64,000 bases of DNA from Lactarius indigo (Eukaryota; Basidiomycota; Agaricomycetes; Russulales; Russulaceae), in assembly GCA_025766275.1 (NCBI GenBank), contig JAFKAC010000072.1:124001-188000 (forward strand), read 5' to 3'. Both the position numbers and the translations under genes were made by a program. The first letter of the stretch is position 1; every line of letters begins with the position of its first letter. Below, piece by piece: positions 31,491 through 43,075 of this stretch. The notes beneath the pieces were generated by a model. That model was not told the origin of the DNA and did no database searches. It was given only the letters and a program-made list of their open reading frames with translations.

Positions 31491-32068
31491 TGTTACGCCC
31501 TAGCAGGGGCGTGGGTTCTGAAGGTTTCTAATCACTCAAGTATCAAGCGAAGACTTCTGTTGTCTTATTGCTATGAAATACAAGTGGCAAAGGTGTGGCA
31601 CAGGGTGCAGCACTACTCTGTAATATAGGACTCCTCGTCCGAAGTGTCTGACACTTCTCTACACTTGATCTTGCTAGTGCACAGAGTATAACAGGTGTGA
31701 CGCGTTGATATAGTTCAACTGCAAAGACTTCGGAGTGTCCTGGTTAGGGACTGAGGTAGGGGATGCACAAGAAGAGGGGAATAAGGCAAGGTCACACCAA
31801 AATACGGAGGCAAGGTTGCTAGATTGCAAACGAAGCCAAGTCTGGCTTCCTACGGTCTATGGTACAGGTTTATATAGGACAGGGTTCCAAACAACATGAA
31901 CACAAGTCCACACAATATCAAAGAGACTAAACGGAGTAAGCAGAAGTTCGGATCAAAGAAACAGCGCCACTAGTAACAGTAGCTCCTTTGGTAACAAGGT
32001 ATGGTACAGAAGGGGAAAGCAGGGTGGAGACATACTGTGGCTTAGGTCCGAAGCGTCGGATCATAACA
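31491..32068 (-). repeat. Gypsy-4 5' LTR with promoter
   Basis: On the minus strand the TATA box TATATAAACC (from 31876) lies 33 nt before AGACTTGGCTT. That motif sits inside a short palindrome GAAGCCAGACTTGGCTTC. From that point to 30656 the minus strand contains no ATG. Confidence 0.93.
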
Positions 32069-35000
32069 TTTGGCATGCCATCTGGCATCCACCTGACACA
32101 GTTTGACGGCACCGGTTGGAACGAATGGTCTGGGACCATTGAAGCCATCCTCACGCTGCATGAGGCTGAGGATGTGTTTCTCCTGGACACGCCCCCATCT
32201 GGTATTACCACCGATGAGTGGGACTCCATCCAGCGTCGTTCCAAGGCGTACCTCCGCCTTTACCTCAAACCGGACGTCTACTCACTTGTGGCAGACAACA
32301 CTGCCTACCCCATGTTCAAACATAAATGGGCCAAGCTTCAGGATGTGTATGGCGGTGCTTCGGGCAGCACCACCATCTTCAATTTGTGGATCCAGATAAC
32401 TCAAGCCCGCCTCAACGACTCAGCACCCATGGCCGCACAGCTGGCCAAGCTCAATGAGCTTAGGGTTGCCCTTTCCAACGCACAGATGGGTGTCTCTGAC
32501 GTCCAATTCTGTCTCATTCTCCTCCACGCGCTGCCGCCCTCTTATGAGGTGTTGGCCTCTACCATCCTTGCCAGTGGGGCCCCCTCCACACTCAAGCACG
32601 CTGAAATAATTGCGCGCATAGTGTCGGAAGAAGCTCGCCGCACCGGGCCCTCTGGCTCCTCCCTCAACAAGGTGGCCCCTGTCAAGTCGACAGGCAAGAA
32701 GGGCAAGAAGGACCACTCTGGTCTGACTTGCCACTATTGCAATAAAAAGGGCCACATCAAGCCTGATTGCAGGAAGAGGAAGAAGGATGAGGCTGACGCA
32801 AAGGAGAAGGAGAAAGCAGGCAACAAGGCCGCCAATAGTCATGTCCTAGTACCTACCACCGCCTCCATTACGGAGATCGTAGAGCCCAAGATAGATTGGG
32901 CCTCTGAATCAATTGGTGTTGCCTTGTATGCTGCCTCGCGTGTGCGTTGGATGATGGACAGTGGTGCTACACACCACATCACTCCACATCGGTCTGACTT
33001 CAAGGACTACACCCCAACTAAAGGCACTGTACGCCTAGGGGATAAGTCCACTATAGACCAAGTAGGTGTCGGGTCCGTCGTCTTTACTACGAGCCAGGGT
33101 ATCTCTATCACCCTCAGCAATGTGCTACACCTACCACAGGTGAAGACGCGCTTCTTGTCGACACGCGCCCTAGCACAAAAGGGTGCTGAGATTGCCTTTG
33201 ACAGTGGCTCATTCAAAATATCTGTCAACCAAAAGTGTGTGGCCAAAGGCTACCTTGAGGACAACCTTTACTGGTTGGACGCAGCCAGCGTCGGCCTCAA
33301 TGCCCACACAAAATCAAGTGCTGCCACACTTGATATCTGGCATCAACGCATGGGACACATCTCCTCTGCGGCGCTAAAAGCGCATGGTCCCTCTGCCACT
33401 ACTGGCATGGACATAGACAGCTCTACCACGGCCCACACAGTCTGCCGTGGGTGCGAGATGGGCAAGTCCACTCGCCAACCCTTTTCTGCGTCCTCCAATA
33501 AGAGGACAACTCGTCAATTTGAGATCGTACACAGTGACCTCGCCGGTCCTATGCAGACTCAGTCCTTGCAAGGCTCGACATACACAGCCACCTTCATAGA
33601 CGACCACACTAAGTTCACTGTGGTCCACTTTCTTAAGTCGAAGGACCAGTTTGCTAAGTCGCTGCAAATGTATTTGGCCTGGGGAGAAACCCAGTCTGGC
33701 CATAAGTTGCGCGCTCTGCACTCTGACCGCGGTGGCGAGTACATGTCAAGTGTCACGCAGGACATTCTCAAGCAGAAAGGGATAGAGCATCACCTCACGA
33801 TGCCGGGCTCACCACAGTCTAACGGAAAAGCCAAGCGGTTCAACCGCACCATTATGGATAAGGCAATGTCCATGCTTCACACAGCTGGCATGTCTAAAGG
33901 CTTCTGGGAGCATGCAGTGTGCGCAGCTGTGCACATCTATAACCGCTCTCCAGTCCGTGGGCTCAAGTGGCGCACTCCTTATGAGCTCTGGCACTCTGGC
34001 AAAGTGCCCGATGTCTCACATCTTCGTGTCTTCGGATGCAAGGGGTACATGCACGTACCCGCTGATAAGCGTCGCAAATTAGATGCGAAGGCCATTGAGG
34101 TCACGCTTATTGGGTTTGAGCCCGAATCTAAGGGCTATAAGCTCTGGGACCGCTCAACCCGCTCCGTTCGAGTGTCCAGGGATGTGACATTCGACGAGAG
34201 TAGCTTCCCGTCCCTCCAGGGTGTTGAGACACACCCCACACCTTCACCACCAGTCGTGCCTAGCACAACAGTGACTGCCATGCCTCACCCGCCGGCGTTA
34301 CCACCAATGCGAGCCCCCTCCCCTGCACACTCCAGTAGTAGTGAGGAGGAGGATGTTGAAAAGCTCCTAGACCCCCCACAAGTCCAACCACGCCCCACCA
34401 CTCCACCACCTGCTCTGCCACCTCTGCCCACCACACCTAAACGTGAGCAAGCCACTCCAACCTCTCCCCCGCCATGTCCTAGTGCAACGTGCATTATGCG
34501 CCATGTCCCTCCACCCTCACCAGAAATGCCTGGGGGATTTGAGGATCGTGCACAGCGTAGTCAGCTGTTGTGCGAGATGGACAATGCACCAAGGTGCACT
34601 GCTCGTGTCCCCGTGCCTAATCCGCGTTACTTCAATGCGGACAATGCGGCATGGCGCGGCAGGCGTCTGGGGTATGCAGAGTTATTGGCTGCTGCCTTTG
34701 TGGGCCGAGACCCTGCAACCTATGCAGAGGCCATGCGGTCTGCAGCTGCAGATGAGTGGACTAAGGCGTGTCAGTATGAAATGGACGCCCTAGCTAAGAA
34801 TGGGACTTGGGAGTTAGTGGATCTCCCGCCTAATCGCAAGGCAGTAAAATCCAAATGGGTCTTTAAGCTCAAAGCGGATGGCCGCTACAGAGCTCGCTTG
34901 GTGGCTAAGGGATTCACGCAAATCCCTGGCATAGATTTTGATGAAACCTTCTCTCCCGTCGCACGATTTGAGTCGCTACGTTTACTTCTGGCGTTGGCCG

Positions 35001-36272
35001 CGCTGGAGGACTGGCACATCCATCAGATGGATGTTAAGTCTGCTTTTCTCAATGGCGTGCTTGACAAGGAGATATACATGGAGCAGCCACAAGGTTTCAC
35101 TGTCACTGGCTCTGAGACGAAGGTGTGTCGCCTAGTCAAGGCGATCTATGGTCTCAAACAGGCCTCCCGCGCATGGAACTTGCAATTCCATGGAGTGCTC
35201 ACTGCACTCGGCTTTAAGCGGACGTTTGCTGATGCTGGCATATATGTGATGCCTCAACGGGAGGGGTATGATCCACTCTTCATTATTGTCTACGTTGACG
35301 ACATCACTATACTGGGTCCCTCGTTGAGTGGAATCAAGCGTCTTAAGTCAGACTTGTCTGAACGCTATGAGATGACAGATCTCGGGGAGATAGAGTCTTA
35401 TCTTGGTATGCGCATCGTGCGTGACCGCTCCCTTAGACGCATCGAAATAGATCAGTCTGGCTACATCAAGGATGTCCTTGAACGCTTTGGCATGTCTGAT
35501 GCCACACCACACAACACACCCTTGCCTGCTGGTGCTGACGAGCACCTAGTTAAATATACGTCGCAGGCAACTGCCTCAGATATCTCTCACTACCAATCTC
35601 TTATTGGGAGTCTGCTTTATGTGCAGATTGGCACTAGGCCAGATATCTCCTTCGCTGTGTCACGTTTGGCGCAGTACGCAGCGAATCCCTCACCACAACA
35701 TCTGCAACTTGCGCAGTATGTCCTGTCCTACCTAGTGGGAACTATGGATATGCGTATTGTCTATGATGGCGCCAATGGCGATGGCCTTCATGGCTACACT
35801 GATTCCAGTCTGGCTGACCAGACTGATGACCGCCACTCCACCTCTGGTTATGTGTTCCTACTAGCTAACGGTGCAATAAGCTGGTCTTCGCGCAAGCAAA
35901 AGACTGTTGCCCAAAACACAACGGAAGCGGAATACATGGCCATGACCGACGCGGCTAACCAGGCTGCGTGGTATCAGAGCTTCCTCACGGAACTCGGGTA
36001 CGAGGTCGACGACCCCATCCCACTTCATGGTGACAATAAGGGTGCCATTGACTTGGCCTTGAACCCTGTCACTGGGAGACGGTCTAAGCACATTGCCATA
36101 CGGCATCATGTTATTAGGGAGTACATCGAAAAGGGGACCATCACCCTCATTAGAACTCCTACTGTGGATATGGTTGCGGACGGCTTCACAAAGTCACTAC
36201 CACGTGTCCTGCTGCAGAAGCACAATGATGACATGGGACTTGTGTGTACTTAGATTGTAGATCACGGGGAGA

Positions 36273-36879
36273 TGTTGATAAGTGACCCTTGCGCACTTAG
36301 CGGCTCGTACGGACCGGACTTACAGCATGGACTGCTTTAGATTAAATTGATTGGACTTGTAGATTACTTACATTTGATCTGTACAATCTAGCGCTGATCA
36401 TTGCGTCATGTATGACATCATGTACTATGACATCAGGTAGAACACTCCGGACACTTCATTGTACTCAGTCCTTTGTTCTCCTTTAGTTCTTATCTTCATT
36501 ATGATATCATCTTTGTCTGGACTCTCTTTGTTCTAGTCGCCTTGTTCTCTTTTCATACACTCCTTTTGTCCTGTATGTAGAACAACGCTCCTTTTACTCT
36601 GTGACTCTACGTTACCACTCTTGTACTAGTGTCACACCTCTGTACAGTATAAGTAGTAGTGCTTGTACGCTCCTGGTCCACATCAGTTCTCTCACTGCTG
36701 TGTGCCAGGTATGTTCTCTCCACTGTAATACTATCATCAGTTCTCTCACTGCTGTGTGCCAGACAACTCTATTGCTTTACCTTGCCTGACCCCCTGTTGC
36801 TGCTTCAAGCACTTCTGCATATCTCACCACAGACTCTTTAGCCCTCTGTGAGTATGCCCTTCTATTGTGCTGTTCATCA
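36273..36879 (+). repeat. Copia-B 3' LTR with intron-like unit
   Basis: Same length as the 5' LTR. The intron-like unit is at 36709-36762. The observed differences from the 5' LTR are at CpG sites (for example ggaccgg versus ggaccag). Confidence 0.95.
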
Positions 36880-36884
36880 GTGAT

Positions 36885-37046
36885 GGTTTTGTTACAAGGG
36901 AGGGTCTTATGTAACCTTTCTTTAGTTGTTCCTCTATCCATTCCCTTAGCTTTTTATCCTCTTCTTGCATCATAGGGTATATCTTGCAGTCAATGGTGTC
37001 AGCCATCCCAGGTTTAAATTCAATGGCATGGTCCCAGGGCCTGCTG
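36885..37046 (-). pseudogene. Reverse transcriptase fragment of an older gypsy element
   Basis: The minus strand reads WDHAIEFKPGMADTIDCKIY, PMMQEEDKKLREWIEEQLKK, then GYIRPS, the linker and start of a Gypsy-1-like RT. After RPS the expected SPYASSFFF is missing; the sequence runs into Copia-B and, beyond it, into the Gypsy-3 integrase (22609), a deletion junction. On its other side Gypsy-1b is inserted (TSD tgctg at 37042-37046). The protein part before that insertion is found inverted at 52887-53120. Confidence 0.8.
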
Positions 37047-37555
37047 TGTTATGGTATGGACTGATTGACTCATCATATACAACTCATGACTGGTTATGAC
37101 TACAGTCTGGTATCAGTATTAGTCATGGACTCTTACATCGTATCAGTCAGCATAGTAGTTCGCATGTGATTGTGACTCATGTATGACTCATTCCTAGGAT
37201 AGCTGTACTAGGGTTTGAGCTAGTTAGGCTATTGGCTACTTACTATTCCAGCGGTGCTTTAAAGCCCATGTGTATCTGTATAAATAGTCACACTAGAAGA
37301 CCAAGGATCTCCATCTTGGTCTTCTTCAATCCACCATCTCGATTCATCTCTTGTCTGCCTTAGTCTTGAACTAAGTGTGCTTCCACTTCTATCCACTAAG
37401 GGATAGTCCTTCTCTACCTTGGCTGCAGCATGTGCCCATAGTGCCCCTGTTTAGCCTGCATTGGGTTGACACATGGTCCCCATTTGCCTTACCTTTGCTA
37501 AGTTGATTACGCCTATTCAGAGTCCAAGTTGGACTTACACTGGTGGAGTGTAACA
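37047..37555 (+). repeat. Gypsy-1b 5' LTR with promoter
   Basis: It runs TGTTATGGTATGG to GGAGTGTAACA. TATAAATA at 37279-37286 lies 34 nt before ATCTTGGTCTT (37313-37323), which is complementary to the primer-binding site at 37558-37568. Confidence 0.93.
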
Positions 37556-37557
37556 TT

Positions 37558-37568
37558 AAGACCAAGAT
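37558..37568 (+). promoter_or_regulatory. Gypsy-1b self-priming primer-binding site
   Basis: AAGACCAAGAT begins two bases after the LTR. Its exact complement is at the predicted RNA 5' end in the same LTR (37313-37323). The in-frame GTG of gag (37577-37579) follows 8 nt later. Confidence 0.7.
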
Positions 37569-37576
37569 CCTTCAAT

Positions 37577-39538
37577 GTGGCATATTCGACCAGAGAACAG
37601 TGGACGTCTTTTTGTCCTTATCACCTTGAATGACAAGGAGATTGCAATGTACCAACAAGATTCCTAGGAGCAGCTCAGTGGAGAGAACAAGGAGAAGACA
37701 CTGGGTATTTTGTAGAGTTCAATGGTCCTAACTGTTTCCAACCTGTTGAGTTCAATTTTGACCATCTTTGTTGGACTGAGGTTACTTGGAACCCCATAGA
37801 CCATCGCTGGGACATAGTGTGGCCAGCAGGAAGAAACTACAATTGCAACATTGACGCACATGAACTTAACAGTCACGCAGACTATGGTACCATTGATGGA
37901 CAAGCACAAGAACACACTGACAAAGGAATTAGCAGAGAAGAGGCTTCAGACAGCCAACCATCACCCAGTAGAGGAAACACACCTGCAGAAGACGCCAGCC
38001 TAGGAGCTATTGGCAAACATATCATACAGCGAACTGAGTCGCTCACCATTCATCAAACCGAACCAGAAGTAATTCACATTCACAGCCCAGCAGTCGCGAT
38101 GGCCACTGCCACCATTACGCACAAAGAAATACAACTTGCCTCTGATACAATTGACCAGATGGCTCAAGAAGAACAAAACTGCATTGTGCAAGAAGCACGT
38201 GCTATACTAGCACCCATCAATCCCTACACAGGTCACAGAATGACAGATGACGATGTGGCCATTCATCATGCCATTGGACCCAATGTACTTGATCCACCCA
38301 GCGGAGGAGGCGGACCTCCTGGCGATCTACCAGGAGGAGGACCACCACCTCAGGGAGGAGGATTCAGAGGATTCCCTGGAGGGTACCCAGGAGGACCCTT
38401 AGAAGGAGGACACCCTGGAGGAGGACTACCAGGTGCAGGTCCCATTGTCCCTCCCCAAAATAACAAATTAGCTGGTGAAGCACCCACAGTATTTGATGGA
38501 GAACGCACCAAAGTTGAGGCGTTTCTCACACAATGGCATGTCTATTGGGGCATGAATGCTGATGAAGGCATTATGGCCACACCATATTGACATGCCTTAC
38601 TCTTTCTATCCTACATCAAGGGCGTCAACATTAGTGAATGGGTATTGGCCATGCTCACTTGGCTTAATGGCCAAATACAAGCAGGAATACCTCGAACCAG
38701 CGAAGGACTATGGAACGAAGTTACGTGCAGCTTCATGCAATGCTTCCAAAATATGATGGAACAAGAGCAAGTGCAATACGAATTAAAGAAAGGGGTCAGG
38801 ATGATTGGGGGAAATCTAGATGAGTATTGCACCCAATTCAAACAGTTAATACGTCATGCTCAGTACAGACTTGACGACCCACAAACGCTTGATCTATTTG
38901 CAAGCAGATTACCAAAAGACCTATATGAAAAGGTCTACACCCTTGACAACCCTCACAACTACCATGAGTGGAAAGAAGCAGCCACTACTCGTCAACAACA
39001 GTACCTTCACCTCAAAGCAATGATAAACAAGGGAGCCCCACAAGGACCAGGACAAGGGCGACAACACCAACAACACCAGTGGCAAGGACCACCAAGAAGT
39101 TCATGGCAACCAAGAAATCTCCCAAGAGACCCAAACACGATGGACACATCAGCCAATCGAATTTGAGGATGACTTACTGGGGCTGAAGACATACTCACCC
39201 CTTGTCCCCCTTACCGACCATGAGGTGGATTTCTACAAAGAGGAGGAGGACGTAATAACCAAAGGCCAGTCACTTGTTATAACTGTGGAAAGGATGGACA
39301 CATGGCCCAAGATTGTAGACAACCACGAGGAAGCTATCAGTCTTAAGCCTCAACTAGTTGGTACATCAATACCAATTATCACCAACAAGAACCCGAAGTC
39401 GCTACCAGGGCAGTCCAAGAAGCACCCCCTCAACAGCACGCCAATGATTGGCTCAATGGAGTAGCAGGAGAATTGGACAATGTAAAAGACATTATCCTCC
39501 AACAATTATGGAAAAAGGAGGGTTTTCAGGACACCTGA
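37577..39538 (+). pseudogene. Gypsy-1b gag
   Basis: The frame opens at GTG GCA TAT (37577) with no in-frame AUG until MATATITHKE (38099). N-terminal block: YFVEFNGPNCFQPVEFNFDH, WNPIDHRWDIV. A Gly/Pro spacer (DPPSGGGGPPGDLPGGG), the capsid region (NLDEYCTQFKQLIRHA) and a zinc-knuckle segment broken by a frameshift (about 39200-39310) follow. Gag ends at 39536-39538, just after the GGGTTTT shift site (39520-39526). Stops fit CGA to TGA: LE(R)QGD near 37633, PY(R)HA at 38588, I(R)G(R)LTG near 39166-39174. Confidence 0.85.
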
Positions 39539-40324
39539 ACCCATCGGCCTGGGTGAGGGCAGTTAATTGTAACAGTGTAATCATGACTCACTACCGTTCT
39601 ATGAGAGTTCCAGTATCAATTCGCACCAGTTACACAATGGCTGACATATGAGCATTGGTCAACTCAGGAGCAACCCATTGCTTCATGTGACCTTCTTTTG
39701 TCAAAAGAATGGGATTTGGGACCAGACAACTAGACGTCCCAAAGAAAATATGGAATATAGACAACACAGAAAACCAATCAGGGCGTATCACTCATTATGT
39801 TGACATTGATGTCCAAACTAAAGGAATTAACAAGGAAATATGCTTCCTTATAACCAACATTGGCAATGAAGACATTGTGTTGGGATATCCCTGGCTCACT
39901 ATATATGACCCGCACATTAAGTGGTCACAAGCAGCTATACACAAAGCCATGCTCCCTATTGTCATCAGATCAGTAAACCCCTGCATTGAGCAGATTGTAC
40001 CCATAGTGGCCGCTTCCTTGGTACAAGAAGATGAATACAAAGTCGTACACTCATGTGTCATTACTGATGAACAGCAACAGCAATTCAAAGAAGGATGCCG
40101 AATCAGAGCAACCGCTATGGATCTAGCCATTGCTGCTCAACAATATGTTACCAAAGCTGAGTTGCCCCCCGAGTATCAAGAATTTGAACACCTCTTCAGC
40201 AAAGAAGCATCAGACAGGTTCCCTCCCAGCAGGCCCTGGGATCATGCTATCAAATTTAAACCAGGGACAGCTGACACTATCAATTGCAAAATATACCCAA
40301 TGACACAAGAAGAAGACAAAAAAT

Positions 40325-40867
40325 TGTTGATAAGTGACCCTTGCACACTTAGTGGCTCATATGGACTGGACTTGCAGCATGGACTGCTTTAGATTAGATA
40401 TACAGGACTCATAGATTAGATACTATTTGATCTGTACAATCTGGACTTATCATTGCATCATCTATGACATCATGTGTCCAGACTCTGTGTTGTACTCAAT
40501 GCCTTTGTTCTTTACTTAGTACTATCTTTATTATGATGTCAGTATGATATCATCTACTTCTAGACTCTCCTTATTCTTTCTTCCTTTGTTCTCAGAACAT
40601 CCACTCCTTTGTCTGTTTGTAGAACAATACTTCCTTGTACTGCGTGACCTAGTGTTACATCCCTTGTACAGTGTCACTACCAGAAAGTGTATAAGTAGAG
40701 TACCATGTACGCTCCTGGTCCACATCAGTTCTCACTGCTTGTGTGCCAGACTTCACCTCTGCTTCACTCTGCTAGACTTCCCTGTTGCTGCTTCCAGCCA
40801 CCCTGACCTATCTCACCACAGTCTTCTTGTCACTGTGAGTATGTCCTCCTTGTGTGCTGTTCATCAA
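40325..40867 (+). repeat. Solo copia LTR without the intron-like unit
   Basis: It runs TGTTGATAAGTGACC to CTGTTCATCA with a perfect TSD aaaat (40320-40324, 40868-40872). Only one CATCAGTTCTCACTGCTTG unit is present, followed directly by ACTTCACC (junction 40749/40750). It interrupts Gypsy-1b RT; removal restores EEDKKLLEWIDEQL. Confidence 0.95.
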
Positions 40868-42467
40868 AAATTACTCGAATGGATTGACGAACAATTAAAG
40901 AAAGGGTATATATGACCCTCTAAGTCTCCATACGCTTCTTCCTTCTTCTTTATCAAGAAAAAGGACAGAAAGCTGTGACCAGTACAAGACTACCGAAAGA
41001 TCAATGCAGTCACCATTCGCAATCAATACCCTCTCCCTCTTATCTCCGACCTTATCACCAACCTCAGCAACGCCCACATCTATGCCAAGCTCGACGTTAG
41101 ATGGGGGTATAACAATATATGCATCAAAGAAGGAGAGGAAGAAAAAGCCATGTTCAAAATGCGATATGGACTATTTGAACCAACAGTGATGTTTTTCAGC
41201 TTGACCAACTCCCCAGCAACATTCCAGACTATGATGAACTTCATCTTTAGGGATATCATCGCCAAACATGAAAAGAAAGGGACAGTTATCAGGGTTTACA
41301 TGGACAATATTGGTATTGCCACAGGACTCAAACACTCATTAGATGATCACATTGAAGCAGTCAAGGATGTCCTCCACATATCTGCAGAACACAATCTCTA
41401 TTACAAGCTTGAAAAGTGTCTTTTCCACTCCCCACATATGGATTACCTGGGGGTAATTCTTGAAAAGGGGGTGACACGCATGGACCCTGCCAAAATTTCT
41501 GGTATTAAGGACTGGCCCACGCCAACTAAAGTTAAGGACGTCCACTCTTTCCTTGGCTTCTGCAATTTTTATCGACCTTTTATATGAGGATTCATGACCA
41601 AAGCATGACCACTTAACAAACTTACATGCAAGGACACCAAATGGCACTTGGGAACAGAAGAGGAAAAAGTGTTTCAAGACCTGAAAACTCTCATTACCAG
41701 CAAACCTGTTCTAGCACACCCAGACCTCACTCAACAATTTAAACTAGAAGTTGACGCATCAGGTTTCGCAACAGGCACAGTCCTCCTTCAACACAAGGCA
41801 GATGGTAAATGACACCCCATCAGCTATTATTCCTCCACTCTCAGTGAAGCCAAACGAAATTACAACATTTACAACCTCAAACTCCTAGCAATCATCAAAG
41901 CATTCCATCATTGGAGACCCCTCCTGGCAGGCTCCCCCCACAAAATTAAAGTCTTTTCTGACCATCTCAACCTACAATACTGGAGATCACCACAAAAGAT
42001 CAGTAGACATGTCGCCAGGGAAGTACTCAAACATTCAGAATATGACTTTGAGATTCACCATATCAAAGGAATGTCCAATGGGCACACCAATGCATTATCA
42101 CGAAGGCCTGACTACAATCAAGGAGAAAACGACAACAAAGGGATCACTGTTCTGCCCGACCATGTCTTTGTATGCGCAACCACCCTAGACGAATCACAAC
42201 ACCCACACCAGAGACCAGAGATCTTGCCAGCTGAAATGACGCCTGAACACCCCATTTACAAACAAGATCGCGCTAAGTTAAAACCTTGGATTGACACTCA
42301 TAAACTGAAAGATATTGAAGGAACGTGGTACAAAGACAGACATTGTGTAGTCACCAGAGGAATTCACAACAAACGCACCCTTATCGCAGCACACCACGAT
42401 TCTCCTGTCTATGGTCATCCAGGGATCAAACATACCATCCAACTTACTGAGCAAAACTACTGGTGGC

Positions 42468-43075
42468 TGATGAACAGCACACATAGAGATGATGCTCACA
42501 GTGATAAAGTGGACTGTGGTGAGATATCAAGGGTGGCTGGAAGCAGCAAACAGGGGGTCAGGCAAGTGAAGCAAAGAGGTTGTCTGGCACACAACAGAGT
42601 GAGAACTGATAATAGTATTACAGGAGAGGGACTTTACCTGGCACACAACAGAGTGAGAACTGATGTGGACCAGGGCGTACAGAGTACTCTACTTATACTA
42701 TACAGAGGTGTGACACTAGTACAAGGACAGTAACATAGAGTCACAGAATACAAGGAGTGTTGTTCTTCATACAGGACAAAAGGAATGTACCAAAAGAGAA
42801 CAAGGCGACCAGAACAAAGAAAGTCCAGACAAGTATGATATCATAGTGACATCACAATAAAGATAATGCTGCAAAGAGAACAAAGGAAGGAGTACAATGA
42901 AATGTCCAGAGTGTTCTACATGATGTCATTGTACATGATGTCATAAATAAGCTAAGAAGTCCGAGATTGTACAGATCATATAATCTAATCTACAGGTCCA
43001 ATATATCTTATCTAAAGCAGTCCATATCTGCAAGTCCTTTAGAGCCACTAAGTGCGTGCAGGCCACTTATCAACA
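42468..43075 (-). repeat. Solo copia LTR with the intron-like unit
   Basis: On the plus strand it runs TGATGAACAG to CTTATCAACA with a perfect TSD gtggc (42463-42467, 43076-43080). On the minus strand the unit 42584-42637 starts GTAAAG and ends GCCAG and duplicates its 5' neighbour. It interrupts the integrase zinc finger between NYWW and PQMKND. Confidence 0.95.

Larger units (their letters stand above)
24122..32068 (-). mobile_element. Gypsy-4, apparently intact chromodomain retrotransposon
   Basis: Two 578-bp LTRs (24122-24699, 31491-32068) appear identical on reading. They have a perfect TSD tttgg and enclose uninterrupted gag and pol frames. It has a TATA box, self-priming site, purine tract (AGAGAGGGGCT on minus, next to the 3' LTR) and -1 frameshift site. 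This is the youngest element in the window and the best candidate for an active copy. Confidence 0.96.
23997..36253 (+). pseudogene. Copia-B gag-pol, interrupted by Gypsy-4 and integrase-dead
   Basis: Joining 23997-24121 to 32074-36253 (dropping Gypsy-4 and one tttgg) gives an uninterrupted frame of 1434 codons starting MSSRAPSPTGAAAGATAGG. In order: Gag (WNEWSGTIEAILTLHEAEDV), zinc knuckle CHYCNKKGHIKPDC (about residues 261-274), protease (MMDSGATHHIT, Asp about 337), pre-integrase, integrase (FIDDHTKF, HSDRGGEYMS), reverse transcriptase (YVDD about 1115-1118) and RNase H (KTVAQNTTEAEYMAM). The catalytic integrase Glu is replaced: NGKAKRFN instead of the NGKAERFN seen in Copia-C (codon 33833-33835, AAG for GAG). 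Confidence 0.93.
22610..36879 (+). mobile_element. Copia-B, full-length young element hosting Gypsy-4
   Basis: Two 607-bp LTRs (22610-23216, 36273-36879) differ at only about three positions that I could find, all C/T or G/A. They are flanked by a perfect TSD gtgat (22605-22609, 36880-36884). Inside are the primer-binding site, a 780-nt leader, gag-pol and a purine tract (CACGGGGAGA, 36263-36272). Gypsy-4 splits gag with TSD tttgg (24117-24121, 32069-32073). The element is inserted in older gypsy remnants. Confidence 0.96.

Noticed and set aside
40957..41200. Reading YMDN in Gypsy-1b RT and NSG in its protease as new active-site variants
   Set aside because: The copy is full of C to T and G to A changes. 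Sister copies have YMDD and DSG, so these are decay.
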